From: CALAED01 sp937891035
GTDB taxonomy: Bacteria; Actinomycetota; Actinomycetes; Streptosporangiales; Streptosporangiaceae
DNA: 6,658 nt
Assembly: GCA_035642125.1 (NCBI GenBank)
Contig: DASQSZ010000177.1
Span: forward strand, 1-6,658
Direction of reading: 5' to 3'
Shown here: one piece after another, positions 1 through 6,149 of the stretch
How the letters are laid out: each line of letters starts with the position of its first letter
How positions within the stretch are numbered: the first letter of the stretch is position 1
Notes under the pieces: generated by a model
What the model was told of the DNA's origin: nothing
The model's input: the letters and a program-made list of their open reading frames with translations, nothing else
Databases searched by the model: none
Made by a program: the position numbers and the translations under genes

Positions 1-44
1 ACCCCCGTCTTCATTCCCCCGCCAGTTCCCCCGGCTGTTCCCCC
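1..44 (-). repeat. three tandem 12-bp G-rich units at the 3' end of the visible GMC frame
   Basis: Read on the minus strand, GGGGGAACAGCC, GGGGGAACTGGC and GGGGGAATGAAG follow one another, and then ACGGGGG. The units are in phase with the reading frame and encode the Gly/Thr-rich tail of the oxidoreductase. Four G-runs of at least five bases are separated by 7, 7 and 9 bases, which also gives G-quadruplex potential on the coding strand. The repeat may continue past the window edge. Confidence 0.7.
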
Positions 45-1751
45 CCTGAGCTCCTTGGTCTCCAGCAGGCGCGTGGCCATCCGGTCCGCGAGCGCCGCGA
101 TCGTCAGGGACGGGTTGGCGCCCACCGAGCCGGGCAGCGCCGCGCCGTCGGCGATGTAGAGCCCCGGGAACCCGTACACCTCGCCGTAGCCGTCGCAGAC
201 CCCCACATCGGGGTGGGCCCCCATGGGCGCGCCGCCGAGCGGGTGCACGGTGATGACTCGCTTGCGGAACCACATCGGGTTGTCGGCGTAATCGGCGCCG
301 AGCACGTCGGCGATGCGCTGCATCGTCTTGCGCAGCCGCTCGAAATGCGCCGCGCTGGTCTTGGTGGTCCATTTGGCGTCGAGCCGGCCGTCCTCCAGCC
401 GCAGCACGCCATCGGGCACGTCCCGCCCCATGCCGAGCAGCGGCAGCGAGCTGACCGACAGCGCCCCCTCGCCGATCAGCTCGGCCAGCTCGGCGGACAG
501 GTTGGTGTCCGGAGCGTGGGTGACGAACTCGCGGAACTTCTTGAGCATGAACTTGATGACCCAGCCGATCTCGTGGCTGACATCGGCGCTGTTGACCATC
601 CAGCCGACGAAGCCGGGGTAGCCGCCGTCCTGGATGTAGGCGCCGCGGCCGGTGGCGCCCATGCCGTCCAGCTCGTCCGGCAGCCGGATCGCGCTGGTGA
701 TGACCGGTCCGCGGCTCGCGTCGAGCGGCCGGGTGCGGTCGCGGTCGTGCGCCCGCAACAGAAAGGCGAGCAGGTCGCCGTTGCCCGAATAGCGGGTGCC
801 GAGCGCCTTGCTCAGCCCGGGGAAGTTGGCGCGGCTGTTCAGCAGCAGGTACGACGTCCCGTACGTGCCGGCGCCGAGGATCAGCCGGTCACAGCCGATC
901 GTGCGCACCGGAAGCTTGCGGGTGTTGTACGCCTCTCCCTCGCGCGCCGGGTCATGGACGACGTAGTCCACTTCATACCCGCCGCGCCGCCGCGGCCGGA
1001 TCGCCCGCACCTCATGCCGGACCCGGATGTCGGCCCCGTGGTGCTTGGCCGCCGACAGGTACGTGTGGTCGAGGGTGTTCTTCGCTCCCTGGTTACAGCC
1101 GAAGTCGCACTCGCCGCACAGGGTGCATGTCCTGCGGTTGACGCCGTGCAGGTTGCCGTAGTCGGGATTCACGATCGGCAGTCCGAGGCCGGGTTCTGCG
1201 CCGGGCCGCGACGCGAAGCTGACCGCCAGCGGCGGCAGCCGCCAGTCCAGGCCCAGCTCGGCGGCCGCGTCCTGCATGGCGTGCGTCTTGGGCGTGTCCG
1301 CGTACGCCGGCCGGTCCAGCGGATAGGGCGTGGCGCCCAGCATCCGCTCGACCACGTCGTAGTGCGGGTCGAGATCGCTCCGGGTGACCGGCCAGGACTC
1401 ATACCCGCTGCCCGGTACCGGCTCTTCGTGCACGAACCACTTCTCGTCCTTGCGCAACAAGACGTTGGCGTAGATCAGCGAACCGCCGCCAAGACCGCTG
1501 GACACGACCGAGTCGAAACCGCCCGAGCCGCCGAACGTCCACACGTCGAACAGCCCGTGCAGCCCCTCGCTCGGGTCCCAGAACGCCCGCCCCATCTGCG
1601 CGGGCGTACGGGCGAACGCGCCCGGCGGGTAGGCCTGGCCGCGCTCCATCACCACGACCGACTGGCCCGCCTGGGCCAGCCGGTACGCGGCGACGGAACC
1701 CCCGAATCCGGAGCCGACGACCACCGCGTCGGCGTGCTCGCTGCCGGCCAC
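1..1751 (-). CDS. GMC-family FAD-dependent oxidoreductase, ChoD/cholesterol oxidase-like (3' end beyond window)
   Basis: This gene encodes a flavoprotein expected to oxidise an alcohol group, by family analogy a sterol or other hydrophobic alcohol. In the 583 residues visible, the N-terminus has the FAD-binding GSGFGGS glycine motif (residues 13-19), followed by the acidic residue E36 in VVVMERG at the end of the second beta strand. SSGLGGGSLIYAN (84-96) is the GMC signature region. The C-terminus has VHPLGGAPMG (H503) and a GANPSLTIAALADR segment (N546), which supply the usual catalytic His/Asn pair. Residues 209-219 form a CxxCxxCxxxC cluster followed by NQGAKNTLDHTYLSAA; a similar cluster is present, as I recall it, in mycobacterial ChoD. 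I see no signal peptide. The GTG start at 1751-1749 lies one base after the hydrolase stop, with GGAAGG nine bases upstream (1766-1761), so translation is probably coupled. No stop codon appears before the left edge, and the tail from about residue 570 is glycine-rich and unlike the core. Family assignment is secure; the substrate is not. Confidence 0.93.
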   Translation of the reverse strand, partial: MAGSEHADAVVVGSGFGGSVAAYRLAQAGQSVVVMERGQAYPPGAFARTPAQMGRAFWDPSEGLHGLFDVWTFGGSGGFDSVVSSGLGGGSLIYANVLLRKDEKWFVHEEPVPGSGYESWPVTRSDLDPHYDVVERMLGATPYPLDRPAYADTPKTHAMQDAAAELGLDWRLPPLAVSFASRPGAEPGLGLPIVNPDYGNLHGVNRRTCTLCGECDFGCNQGAKNTLDHTYLSAAKHHGADIRVRHEVRAIRPRRRGGYEVDYVVHDPAREGEAYNTRKLPVRTIGCDRLILGAGTYGTSYLLLNSRANFPGLSKALGTRYSGNGDLLAFLLRAHDRDRTRPLDASRGPVITSAIRLPDELDGMGATGRGAYIQDGGYPGFVGWMVNSADVSHEIGWVIKFMLKKFREFVTHAPDTNLSAELAELIGEGALSVSSLPLLGMGRDVPDGVLRLEDGRLDAKWTTKTSAAHFERLRKTMQRIADVLGADYADNPMWFRKRVITVHPLGGAPMGAHPDVGVCDGYGEVYGFPGLYIADGAALPGSVGANPSLTIAALADRMATRLLETKELRGGTAGGTGGGMKTG

Positions 1752-1752
1752 C

Positions 1753-2847
1753 TCAGGCCGCCTTCCGCTTGAGGAAGTCCACGACCTTCGGGAACACGTC
1801 GACATGCGAGTTCTTGCCGATGAACGGATCGATGTGCCCGTAACCGGGCAGCATCTCGAGCTCATGCAGGCCCGGCGTGACCTTCTCGAGGAGCTCGTAG
1901 CAAAGCACGTTCGCTCCCGGGAAGACGTGGTTTTGGTCCCCGGCGAGGAACAGGATCGGCGTGGTGACCTCGGCCGCGTTGCTGAGATAGTCGTCGGGAA
2001 GGTCGGCGTGCCGGGGGTCGGACGGGTCATACCGCACCGCGTGCCCGGCCTTGGCCATCTTCCGAATGTGCCGGTAGTAGTGCATCCCGGTGGCGCTCAG
2101 CAGGTCGGCCATCCGCTCGTGGGTGACCGGTAGCACGTTCTCGTGCTGGAACAGCGCGGGGCGGCCGCTGCCCCACATGAAGCTCATCATGTGGCAGGAG
2201 CGCACGTCGCACTCGCGGTGGAACAGCGACACCAAGCGCGACAGCATCCAGCCGCGGCTGAACGGCGCGGCGTTGGCGAATCGCGGGTCGACGAACGGCA
2301 GCCCGAGCACGTACTCGTTGAACGCGGGCCCGAAGCGAAGCTTGATCCGCGACCATCTCGGCGGGGTCGGGGTCAGCGACACGCTGTTGGACACGAAGCT
2401 CGTGATGCCGTCGACGGCGCCGCCGAACAGGCTCATCGAGAACGCGATCGAGCCGGTGCAGTGCGCGACCACGTGCACCCGCCGGTCGCCGATGTGGCGG
2501 CGCAGCTCAGTGAGCGCGGCGGGGAAGTCGTAGTGGGCGATGTCGTCGAAGTTGAACCGATGGCATTCGGTGTCGTAGGGGAAGCGGCTGCTCATCCGGA
2601 AGTCGAGCGACCACACGTCGGTGAACCCGCTGTCGTGCAGGTAGCTGACGAAGTTGCGGTGCTCCGGCATGATGAACATGTCGGTCGATGCGGTCAGCCC
2701 GTGCAGCAATAGCACCACGTCGTCGCTGGCGGCGCGGTTGAAGCGGGTCAGGTAAAGGCCCAGACCGTCATCCGTCGTGAACGGATGCATCGAGATGTCG
2801 GTTTCGGTCACGCCTTCGAGCGTGAACCGCGGGATGCTCGTCCCCAT
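1753..2847 (-). CDS. alpha/beta hydrolase with cysteine nucleophile, coupled to GMC oxidoreductase
   Basis: This is an alpha/beta-hydrolase-fold protein of 364 residues, predicted cytoplasmic (no signal peptide or membrane helix seen). VVLLLHGLTAS around residues 44-55 carries the HG oxyanion motif (H49-G50). The nucleophile elbow reads VVAHCTGS, so the usual GxSxG is AxCxG and the nucleophile would be Cys130. The acid is probably Asp304 in LFLAGDQNH and the base His338 in LPGYGHID, both correctly placed. The stretch YLHDSGFTDVWSLDFR (69-84) and the cysteine elbow recall PHA synthase-like members of the fold, but length and C-terminus do not match them. From memory, related domains occur fused to GMC oxidoreductases in other bacteria. 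The ATG at 2847 is chosen because GGAGG (2857-2853) lies five bases upstream; an in-frame TTG at 2892 would add 15 residues but lacks a comparable site. The stop is one base from the GMC start. Ester, thioester or lactone cleavage is an inference. Confidence 0.9.
   Translation of the reverse strand: MGTSIPRFTLEGVTETDISMHPFTTDDGLGLYLTRFNRAASDDVVLLLHGLTASTDMFIMPEHRNFVSYLHDSGFTDVWSLDFRMSSRFPYDTECHRFNFDDIAHYDFPAALTELRRHIGDRRVHVVAHCTGSIAFSMSLFGGAVDGITSFVSNSVSLTPTPPRWSRIKLRFGPAFNEYVLGLPFVDPRFANAAPFSRGWMLSRLVSLFHRECDVRSCHMMSFMWGSGRPALFQHENVLPVTHERMADLLSATGMHYYRHIRKMAKAGHAVRYDPSDPRHADLPDDYLSNAAEVTTPILFLAGDQNHVFPGANVLCYELLEKVTPGLHELEMLPGYGHIDPFIGKNSHVDVFPKVVDFLKRKAA
1761..1766 (-). promoter_or_regulatory. 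ribosome binding site of the GMC gene inside the hydrolase 3' end
   Basis: GGAAGG on the minus strand overlaps the last sense codons of the hydrolase and sits nine bases before the GTG at 1751. It supports GTG as the start and fits reinitiation by ribosomes finishing the hydrolase. Confidence 0.65.
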
Positions 2848-2852
2848 CGTGC

Positions 2853-2857
2853 CCTCC
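2853..2857 (-). promoter_or_regulatory. ribosome binding site of the hydrolase
   Basis: On the minus strand GGAGG is followed by five bases and then ATG at 2847. It is the strongest Shine-Dalgarno match in the region and decides the hydrolase start in favour of this ATG over the upstream in-frame TTG at 2892. Confidence 0.85.
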
Positions 2858-2878
2858 GTTCTTGGATGCGTCGTCAAG

Positions 2879-2886
2879 CTGCGCAG
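2879..2886. repeat. 8-bp palindrome CTGCGCAG upstream of the hydrolase
   Basis: This is a perfect palindrome 32-39 bases before the hydrolase ATG. It is a possible operator half for the neighbouring regulator, but a single 8-bp palindrome in GC-rich DNA is weak evidence. Confidence 0.3.
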
Positions 2887-2969
2887 GTCCAATCATGCCG
2901 AGATGTGGCGTTTCGATCTGTCGTGGAAAACCCTGCCTTTGACGTACGAGTCCGGCAGATGGGTTCGGG

Positions 2970-2991
2970 GTCGGCCCGCACTTTCGCCGAC
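2970..2991 (-). terminator. weak hairpin after the LuxR gene, possible terminator
   Basis: GTCGGC (2970-2975) and GCCGAC (2986-2991) form a perfect 6-bp stem with a 10-base loop, starting about ten bases beyond the regulator stop codon. No T-run follows on the minus strand, so it is at best a weak or non-canonical terminator, and read-through into the hydrolase is plausible. Confidence 0.35.
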
Positions 2992-3001
2992 GAGGGGTCC
3001 G

Positions 3002-5911
3002 TCAGTCGCGGTCCCGCTGGCTCAGCGCGCTCACCACACCGACCCTGGAGCTGACGCCGAGCTTGGCGAAGATCCGCGACAAATGGGTCTCAACGGTGCG
3101 ATCGCTGATGAAAAGCCGCTCGGCGATCTGATGATTGGTGCACCCCTCGGCCACTAGGGCGGCGACCTCGAACTCCCGCCCGGACAGACCGTGCGGTCCG
3201 GTGCTCCGGCTGGTGGTCGTGTGCACGCGCACCCCCAGTCGCCGTTGCTCCCGTACGGTCTGCGCGTGCAGCGAGCGCGCCCCGCAGGCGGCGAAGATCT
3301 CCGCGGCGGCGCGCAGCTCCTCCAAGGCCGCATTGCGTTCGCCGGCCTCGGCGTAGGCGAGGCCGGCGGTCAGCTTGGCCCGGCCGTAGTCGATGCGCAG
3401 CTCGGCGCCCCTGAGCCGTTCGGCGGCCTCCCTCGCCCGGTCGCCGGCCTTACCCGGATCGCTGTGCCGGTCGGCGTGTGCCTGGGTCAGCTGGGCGAGC
3501 CCGATGCTGGCCTCGACCCCGGGATGGGCCAGCTTGCCGGCGCGCCGCGCCCATTGCGCGGCCTGCTCGGGCCGGTCGCGCTCGGCCTCGGTCCTGGCCA
3601 TGAGCTCGCAGCACGACATCAGCGTGGCCGGGTCCAGCTTGGGCGAGCGGAAGCCGTTACACGCGGCCATCATCTGGCCGGCGCCCGCCTCGGTCTGCCC
3701 GGCGTTGATCAGTGCCAGCGCGCGGGCGTACTGCGCCATGGCACCCCACCACTCGACGGTGTCCTTGGACCTTTCCATGGCCTCGGCGGCGAGCCGCAGG
3801 GCCTCGTCGTCGTCGCCCATCCAGCTGGCGACCAGGGACTGCTGGATCAGGGCCATGACGAGCTCCTGCCCGGTGCCCAGCACCCTGGCGACCTCGGCGG
3901 CCTCTTCGGCGGCGATCACCGCGTCGGGCAGTCTCCCGAGCATGACCAGACAGCGAGCCTGCCCGGCGAATAGGTAGGGCACCAGATAGCTCTGGCCGGT
4001 GGACCGGGCGATCACCAGCGCGCGCTCGAAGCGGCGCCTGGCGCTTTGGTGGCGGCCCATCATGGTCTCGGTCCAGCACAGCCAATTGATCACGTCCAGC
4101 CACTCGGCGAGGTGCTCGTCGGGGGCAGCGTCGATCAGCGCGACGGCGATGTCGATGTGGCTGACCGCGTCGGTGAAGCGCCCGGCGGCCAGCGCCGGCA
4201 GCGGCCGCAGCCCGGCCGTCGCCATGCGCAGACTGGGCGCCCAACCGGGAGCGTCGTCCGGCATGAGGTCCAAGACCGCCTGCGCGGCCCGAAAGTCGCT
4301 GCGGACCAGGTTGTCGGCCACCAGCCGCAGCCGCAGCGTCACCGCGGCCGGCGAGCGCGGGTCGGAGATCCGATGCAGCTCGTCCAGTAGCACGGTACGG
4401 GCCTGATGCGGACGGCCGAGCATCCGTTCCATGATCGCGCAGATACGGGCCGCCCGGGCCCGCCGGACGAAGTCGTCCGGCGCCAGCAGCCGCAGCGTCT
4501 CCCGCGCGGTGTCGCGGCCTTCGGGTATCTGGCCGCTCACGGCCTGGGCGGTGGCCAGCTCCAGCATCAGCTCGGGCCGTTCTCGCCGGTCGCCGGGTAT
4601 CAGCCGGAGTGCGGCCGTGAACCAGTGCGCCGCTGTGGCCGGCGCCTGGGCCGAGACCGACCGGGCCGCCTTAGCGAGCGTGTCGACCGCCGCCTGGTCG
4701 CCGAGGCGGGCCGAGCGTTCGACATGCGGCGCCTGAGCGGTGGCCGGCGCGCCGAGCTCGGCCAGGTGGGCGGCGATCCTGGCGTGCACGCCCAGCCGCC
4801 AGCCGGCCGCGGCCGAGTTGTAGGCGGCGTGCCGGACGAGCGGGTGGCGGAAGACGAAGCGTCCCGCGGACCCGGCGGGTCGTACGACGTCGCGGGCGAC
4901 CAGCTCGTCGATCGCCGCAAGCGCCGCCTCCTCGGAGATCTCGGCCGTCACCGCGGCCAGGCCGGGTTCGAACTCGTCGGCGGCGACCGCCGCGGCCCGG
5001 GCCACCAACAGCGCGTCGGGAGACAGCGCGTCGAGCTCGACCTGGAGCGCGGCCTGCACCGCGCGCGGCAGCTCGCTCTCCTCCTCGCCGACGGGAATCG
5101 ACGGCTGGCGCTGACCGATGCGGCTCAGCGCCTCCAGATAGAACGGGTTGCCGCCGCTCGCCTCATACAGCGCCCGGCGGCGCGATCGGCTCACGGCCGG
5201 ACCGAGGAACTGCGCCACCTCGGCTTCGTTCAACGGCCCCACCGGCACCAGCCGGCCCTGGCTGCCCGGGGCCTGCACGGCGGACTCGACCAAGGTGGCC
5301 AGCCGCGAGGAGACCTGCGCCGGGCGGTAGGAGACCGCGATCAGCACCTTGCCGCGGACGGGATGGCGGACAAGATGATCGAGCAGCTCGACGGATGAGT
5401 CATCGGCCCAGTGCCCGTCATCGAGGATCAGCACGACGCCGGACGGCCTGGCCAACTCGTCGAGCAGCTGCCGGATCACGCGGTATAGCCGGTAGCGGGC
5501 CAGACCGGTGTGGTCGGTGTCGACCTCGGCCTCGCCGGGCGGCTGCGCGGCCGACAAGGAGGGGAACACCGAGGCCAGCGACCGCATCGCGGCCGGCCCG
5601 AGCGTATCGGGCAGCCGCTCGGCACGGGTCTCCAGATGGTCGTCGAGGGCGTCGATCACCATGCCGAACGGCATCTGCTGTTCGTATTCGGCCGCCCGGC
5701 CCCACAGCACCGGAAGCCGGTGCGCATCGGCGGCCGTGGCCAGCTCGGCGAGCAGCCGCGTCTTGCCGGCGCCCGGCTCGCCGACCAGGCCGAGGAACTG
5801 AAACGATCCCCTCGCGACCGCGGTAAGGCATTCGTCGAACACCTGGAGAACGTGCTGTCGACCGATCAACGGCGGCGTCCCCTTCGGGGACAGGCCAGCA
5901 CGCCCCTCCAT
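3002..5911 (-). CDS. LuxR-family ATP-binding transcriptional regulator (LAL / MalT-like, AAA-TPR-HTH)
   Basis: This is a large cytoplasmic DNA-binding regulator of about 969 residues, the normal size for LAL proteins. The N-terminal ATPase begins with PLIGR, then the P-loop GEPGAGKT (44-51), Walker B VVLILDD (159-165), GGNPFYLEAL (253-262) and FRHPLVRHAAY (354-364), which are landmarks of these ATPase modules. The middle is alanine-rich and helical, with TPR-like repeats, probably a ligand- or protein-sensing superhelix. The C-terminus (909-969) is a LuxR helix-turn-helix beginning LSGREFEVAALVAEG, with SDRTVETHLSRIFAKLG as recognition helix and following segment. The open frame extends upstream to an ATG at 6022, but I choose 5911: it has GAGAGG seven bases upstream, begins close to the conserved PLIGR as usual, and the 6022 ATG lies inside the predicted -35 box. 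The gene stands directly upstream of the hydrolase-GMC pair, making these its likeliest targets. The effector is unknown. Confidence 0.94.
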   Translation of the reverse strand: MEGRAGLSPKGTPPLIGRQHVLQVFDECLTAVARGSFQFLGLVGEPGAGKTRLLAELATAADAHRLPVLWGRAAEYEQQMPFGMVIDALDDHLETRAERLPDTLGPAAMRSLASVFPSLSAAQPPGEAEVDTDHTGLARYRLYRVIRQLLDELARPSGVVLILDDGHWADDSSVELLDHLVRHPVRGKVLIAVSYRPAQVSSRLATLVESAVQAPGSQGRLVPVGPLNEAEVAQFLGPAVSRSRRRALYEASGGNPFYLEALSRIGQRQPSIPVGEEESELPRAVQAALQVELDALSPDALLVARAAAVAADEFEPGLAAVTAEISEEAALAAIDELVARDVVRPAGSAGRFVFRHPLVRHAAYNSAAAGWRLGVHARIAAHLAELGAPATAQAPHVERSARLGDQAAVDTLAKAARSVSAQAPATAAHWFTAALRLIPGDRRERPELMLELATAQAVSGQIPEGRDTARETLRLLAPDDFVRRARAARICAIMERMLGRPHQARTVLLDELHRISDPRSPAAVTLRLRLVADNLVRSDFRAAQAVLDLMPDDAPGWAPSLRMATAGLRPLPALAAGRFTDAVSHIDIAVALIDAAPDEHLAEWLDVINWLCWTETMMGRHQSARRRFERALVIARSTGQSYLVPYLFAGQARCLVMLGRLPDAVIAAEEAAEVARVLGTGQELVMALIQQSLVASWMGDDDEALRLAAEAMERSKDTVEWWGAMAQYARALALINAGQTEAGAGQMMAACNGFRSPKLDPATLMSCCELMARTEAERDRPEQAAQWARRAGKLAHPGVEASIGLAQLTQAHADRHSDPGKAGDRAREAAERLRGAELRIDYGRAKLTAGLAYAEAGERNAALEELRAAAEIFAACGARSLHAQTVREQRRLGVRVHTTTSRSTGPHGLSGREFEVAALVAEGCTNHQIAERLFISDRTVETHLSRIFAKLGVSSRVGVVSALSQRDRD

Positions 5912-5918
5912 GTGTGCA

Positions 5919-5924
5919 CCTCTC
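5919..5924 (-). promoter_or_regulatory. ribosome binding site of the LuxR-family regulator
   Basis: GAGAGG on the minus strand lies seven bases before the ATG at 5911. No comparable site precedes the in-frame ATGs at 5932 or 6022, so this site sets the start. Confidence 0.75.
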
Positions 5925-5947
5925 AGTGACATGTGGCCGGGAACGCG

Positions 5948-5955
5948 GTGATCAC
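5948..5955. repeat. 8-bp palindrome GTGATCAC in the luxR leader
   Basis: This perfect palindrome lies between the predicted transcription start and the ribosome binding site. It could be an operator or chance; no second copy is seen nearby. Confidence 0.3.
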
Positions 5956-5993
5956 GCCACGGGCAGACCTTCACGCAGCGCCCGCGACTGGTC

Positions 5994-6022
5994 ACTCTAC
6001 TTACCGCGATGCCCTGCGTCAT
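5994..6022 (-). promoter_or_regulatory. predicted housekeeping-type promoter of the LuxR-family gene
   Basis: On the minus strand, -35 ATGACG (6022-6017) and -10 TAGAGT (5999-5994) are separated by exactly 17 bases. They match the streptomycete consensus TTGACR-N16-18-TAGRRT at five of six and six of six positions. Transcription would begin near 5987, giving a leader of about 75 bases before the ATG at 5911. This is predicted by eye; other -35/-10 pairs in the region look worse. Confidence 0.6.
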
Positions 6023-6046
6023 CTGGGTTCTCGCGATCCAGACGAC
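6018..6046 (-). repeat. imperfect 9-bp inverted repeat overlapping the luxR -35 box
   Basis: GTCATCTGG (6018-6026) and CCAGACGAC (6038-6046) pair over nine positions with one mismatch that becomes a G-U wobble in minus-strand RNA; the loop is 11 bases. Its arm shares 6044-6046 with the next hairpin, so the two structures exclude each other. Confidence 0.4.
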
Positions 6047-6062
6047 TGGAGCCGGACCAGTC
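6044..6062 (-). repeat. hairpin 3 of the hrpA-luxR intergenic region
   Basis: GACTGG (6044-6049) and CCAGTC (6057-6062) form a perfect 6-bp stem with a 7-base loop. It is the third hairpin downstream of the helicase gene. Confidence 0.4.
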
Positions 6063-6077
6063 CTCGCGGCCTCACCC

Positions 6078-6099
6078 GTCCGTGACCGGCCTCACGGAC
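6078..6099 (-). terminator. hairpin 2 downstream of hrpA, possible terminator
   Basis: GTCCGTGA (6078-6085) and TCACGGAC (6092-6099) form a perfect 8-bp stem with a 6-base loop. No U-run follows, but actinobacterial terminators often lack one. With the hairpin at 6107-6132 it forms a plausible tandem end for hrpA transcripts. Confidence 0.5.
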
Positions 6100-6106
6100 C
6101 GTGGCT

Positions 6107-6132
6107 AACGGGATTGTCCACAGAATCCCGTT
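6107..6132 (-). terminator. hairpin 1 immediately downstream of hrpA, likely terminator
   Basis: AACGGGATT (6107-6115) and AATCCCGTT (6124-6132) form a perfect 9-bp stem with an 8-base loop, starting about 18 bases after the helicase stop. It is the strongest inverted repeat in the window and well placed to end hrpA transcription, although only two U residues end the stem and no U-run follows. Confidence 0.6.
6114..6122 (+). promoter_or_regulatory. DnaA box TTGTCCACA in the loop of the hrpA terminator hairpin
   Basis: The plus strand reads TTGTCCACA, the consensus DnaA box of Streptomyces and related high-GC actinobacteria. The box occupies the last two bases of the hairpin arm and seven loop bases. 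I see only this one copy in the region, so an origin is ruled out; a titration or regulatory site, or chance, remains possible. Confidence 0.45.
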
Positions 6133-6149
6133 CCACTGTCCAGCCCCCA

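Larger units (their letters stand above)
2848..3001 (-). promoter_or_regulatory. luxR-hydrolase intergenic region, presumed control region of the hydrolase-GMC pair
   Basis: This 154-bp gap separates the regulator stop from the hydrolase start. It contains a 6-bp inverted repeat just after the regulator stop (2970-2991) and a perfect 8-bp palindrome CTGCGCAG (2879-2886), about 30 bases before the hydrolase ATG. I find no convincing -35/-10 pair: TTGACG at 2878-2873 on the minus strand is too close to the ATG for a -10 at normal spacing. The pair may therefore use an activator-dependent promoter, as LuxR-regulated genes often do, or be read through from the regulator gene. That is inference. 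Confidence 0.4.
5986..6062. repeat. inverted 8-bp repeat GACTGGTC / GACCAGTC flanking the luxR promoter
   Basis: GACTGGTC (5986-5993) abuts the -10 box around the predicted transcription start. Its exact reverse complement GACCAGTC (6055-6062) lies upstream of the -35 box. A further GACTGG is at 6044-6049. The arrangement fits paired operator half-sites bracketing a promoter, perhaps for autoregulation. Confidence 0.4.

Noticed and set aside
213..1772. 519-codon open frame on the plus strand
   Set aside because: It lies antisense to the GMC gene, whose minus-strand frame shows complete family motifs. The predicted protein is low-complexity, rich in Arg, Val, Gln and Pro, and resembles nothing; long antisense frames are expected in GC-rich genes.
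2143..2712. 189-codon open frame on the plus strand
   Set aside because: It is antisense to the hydrolase triad region, with no motif and biased composition.
2848..2892. TTG start that would extend the hydrolase by 15 residues
   Set aside because: The ATG at 2847 has a strong GGAGG at correct spacing, whereas the extension has no comparable site and no family-like sequence.
2905..2940. GTTTTCC...GAAAC partial dyad upstream of the hydrolase, considered as an operator
   Set aside because: Only four bases on each side pair without a bulge, so it is no better than chance. It also does not match the KstR steroid-regulator site pattern (AACnnGTT core).
4406..5398. 330-codon open frame on the plus strand
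   Set aside because: It is antisense to the ATPase-encoding part of the LuxR-family gene, with an Arg/Gly/Gln-rich composition typical of a shadow frame and no recognisable domain.
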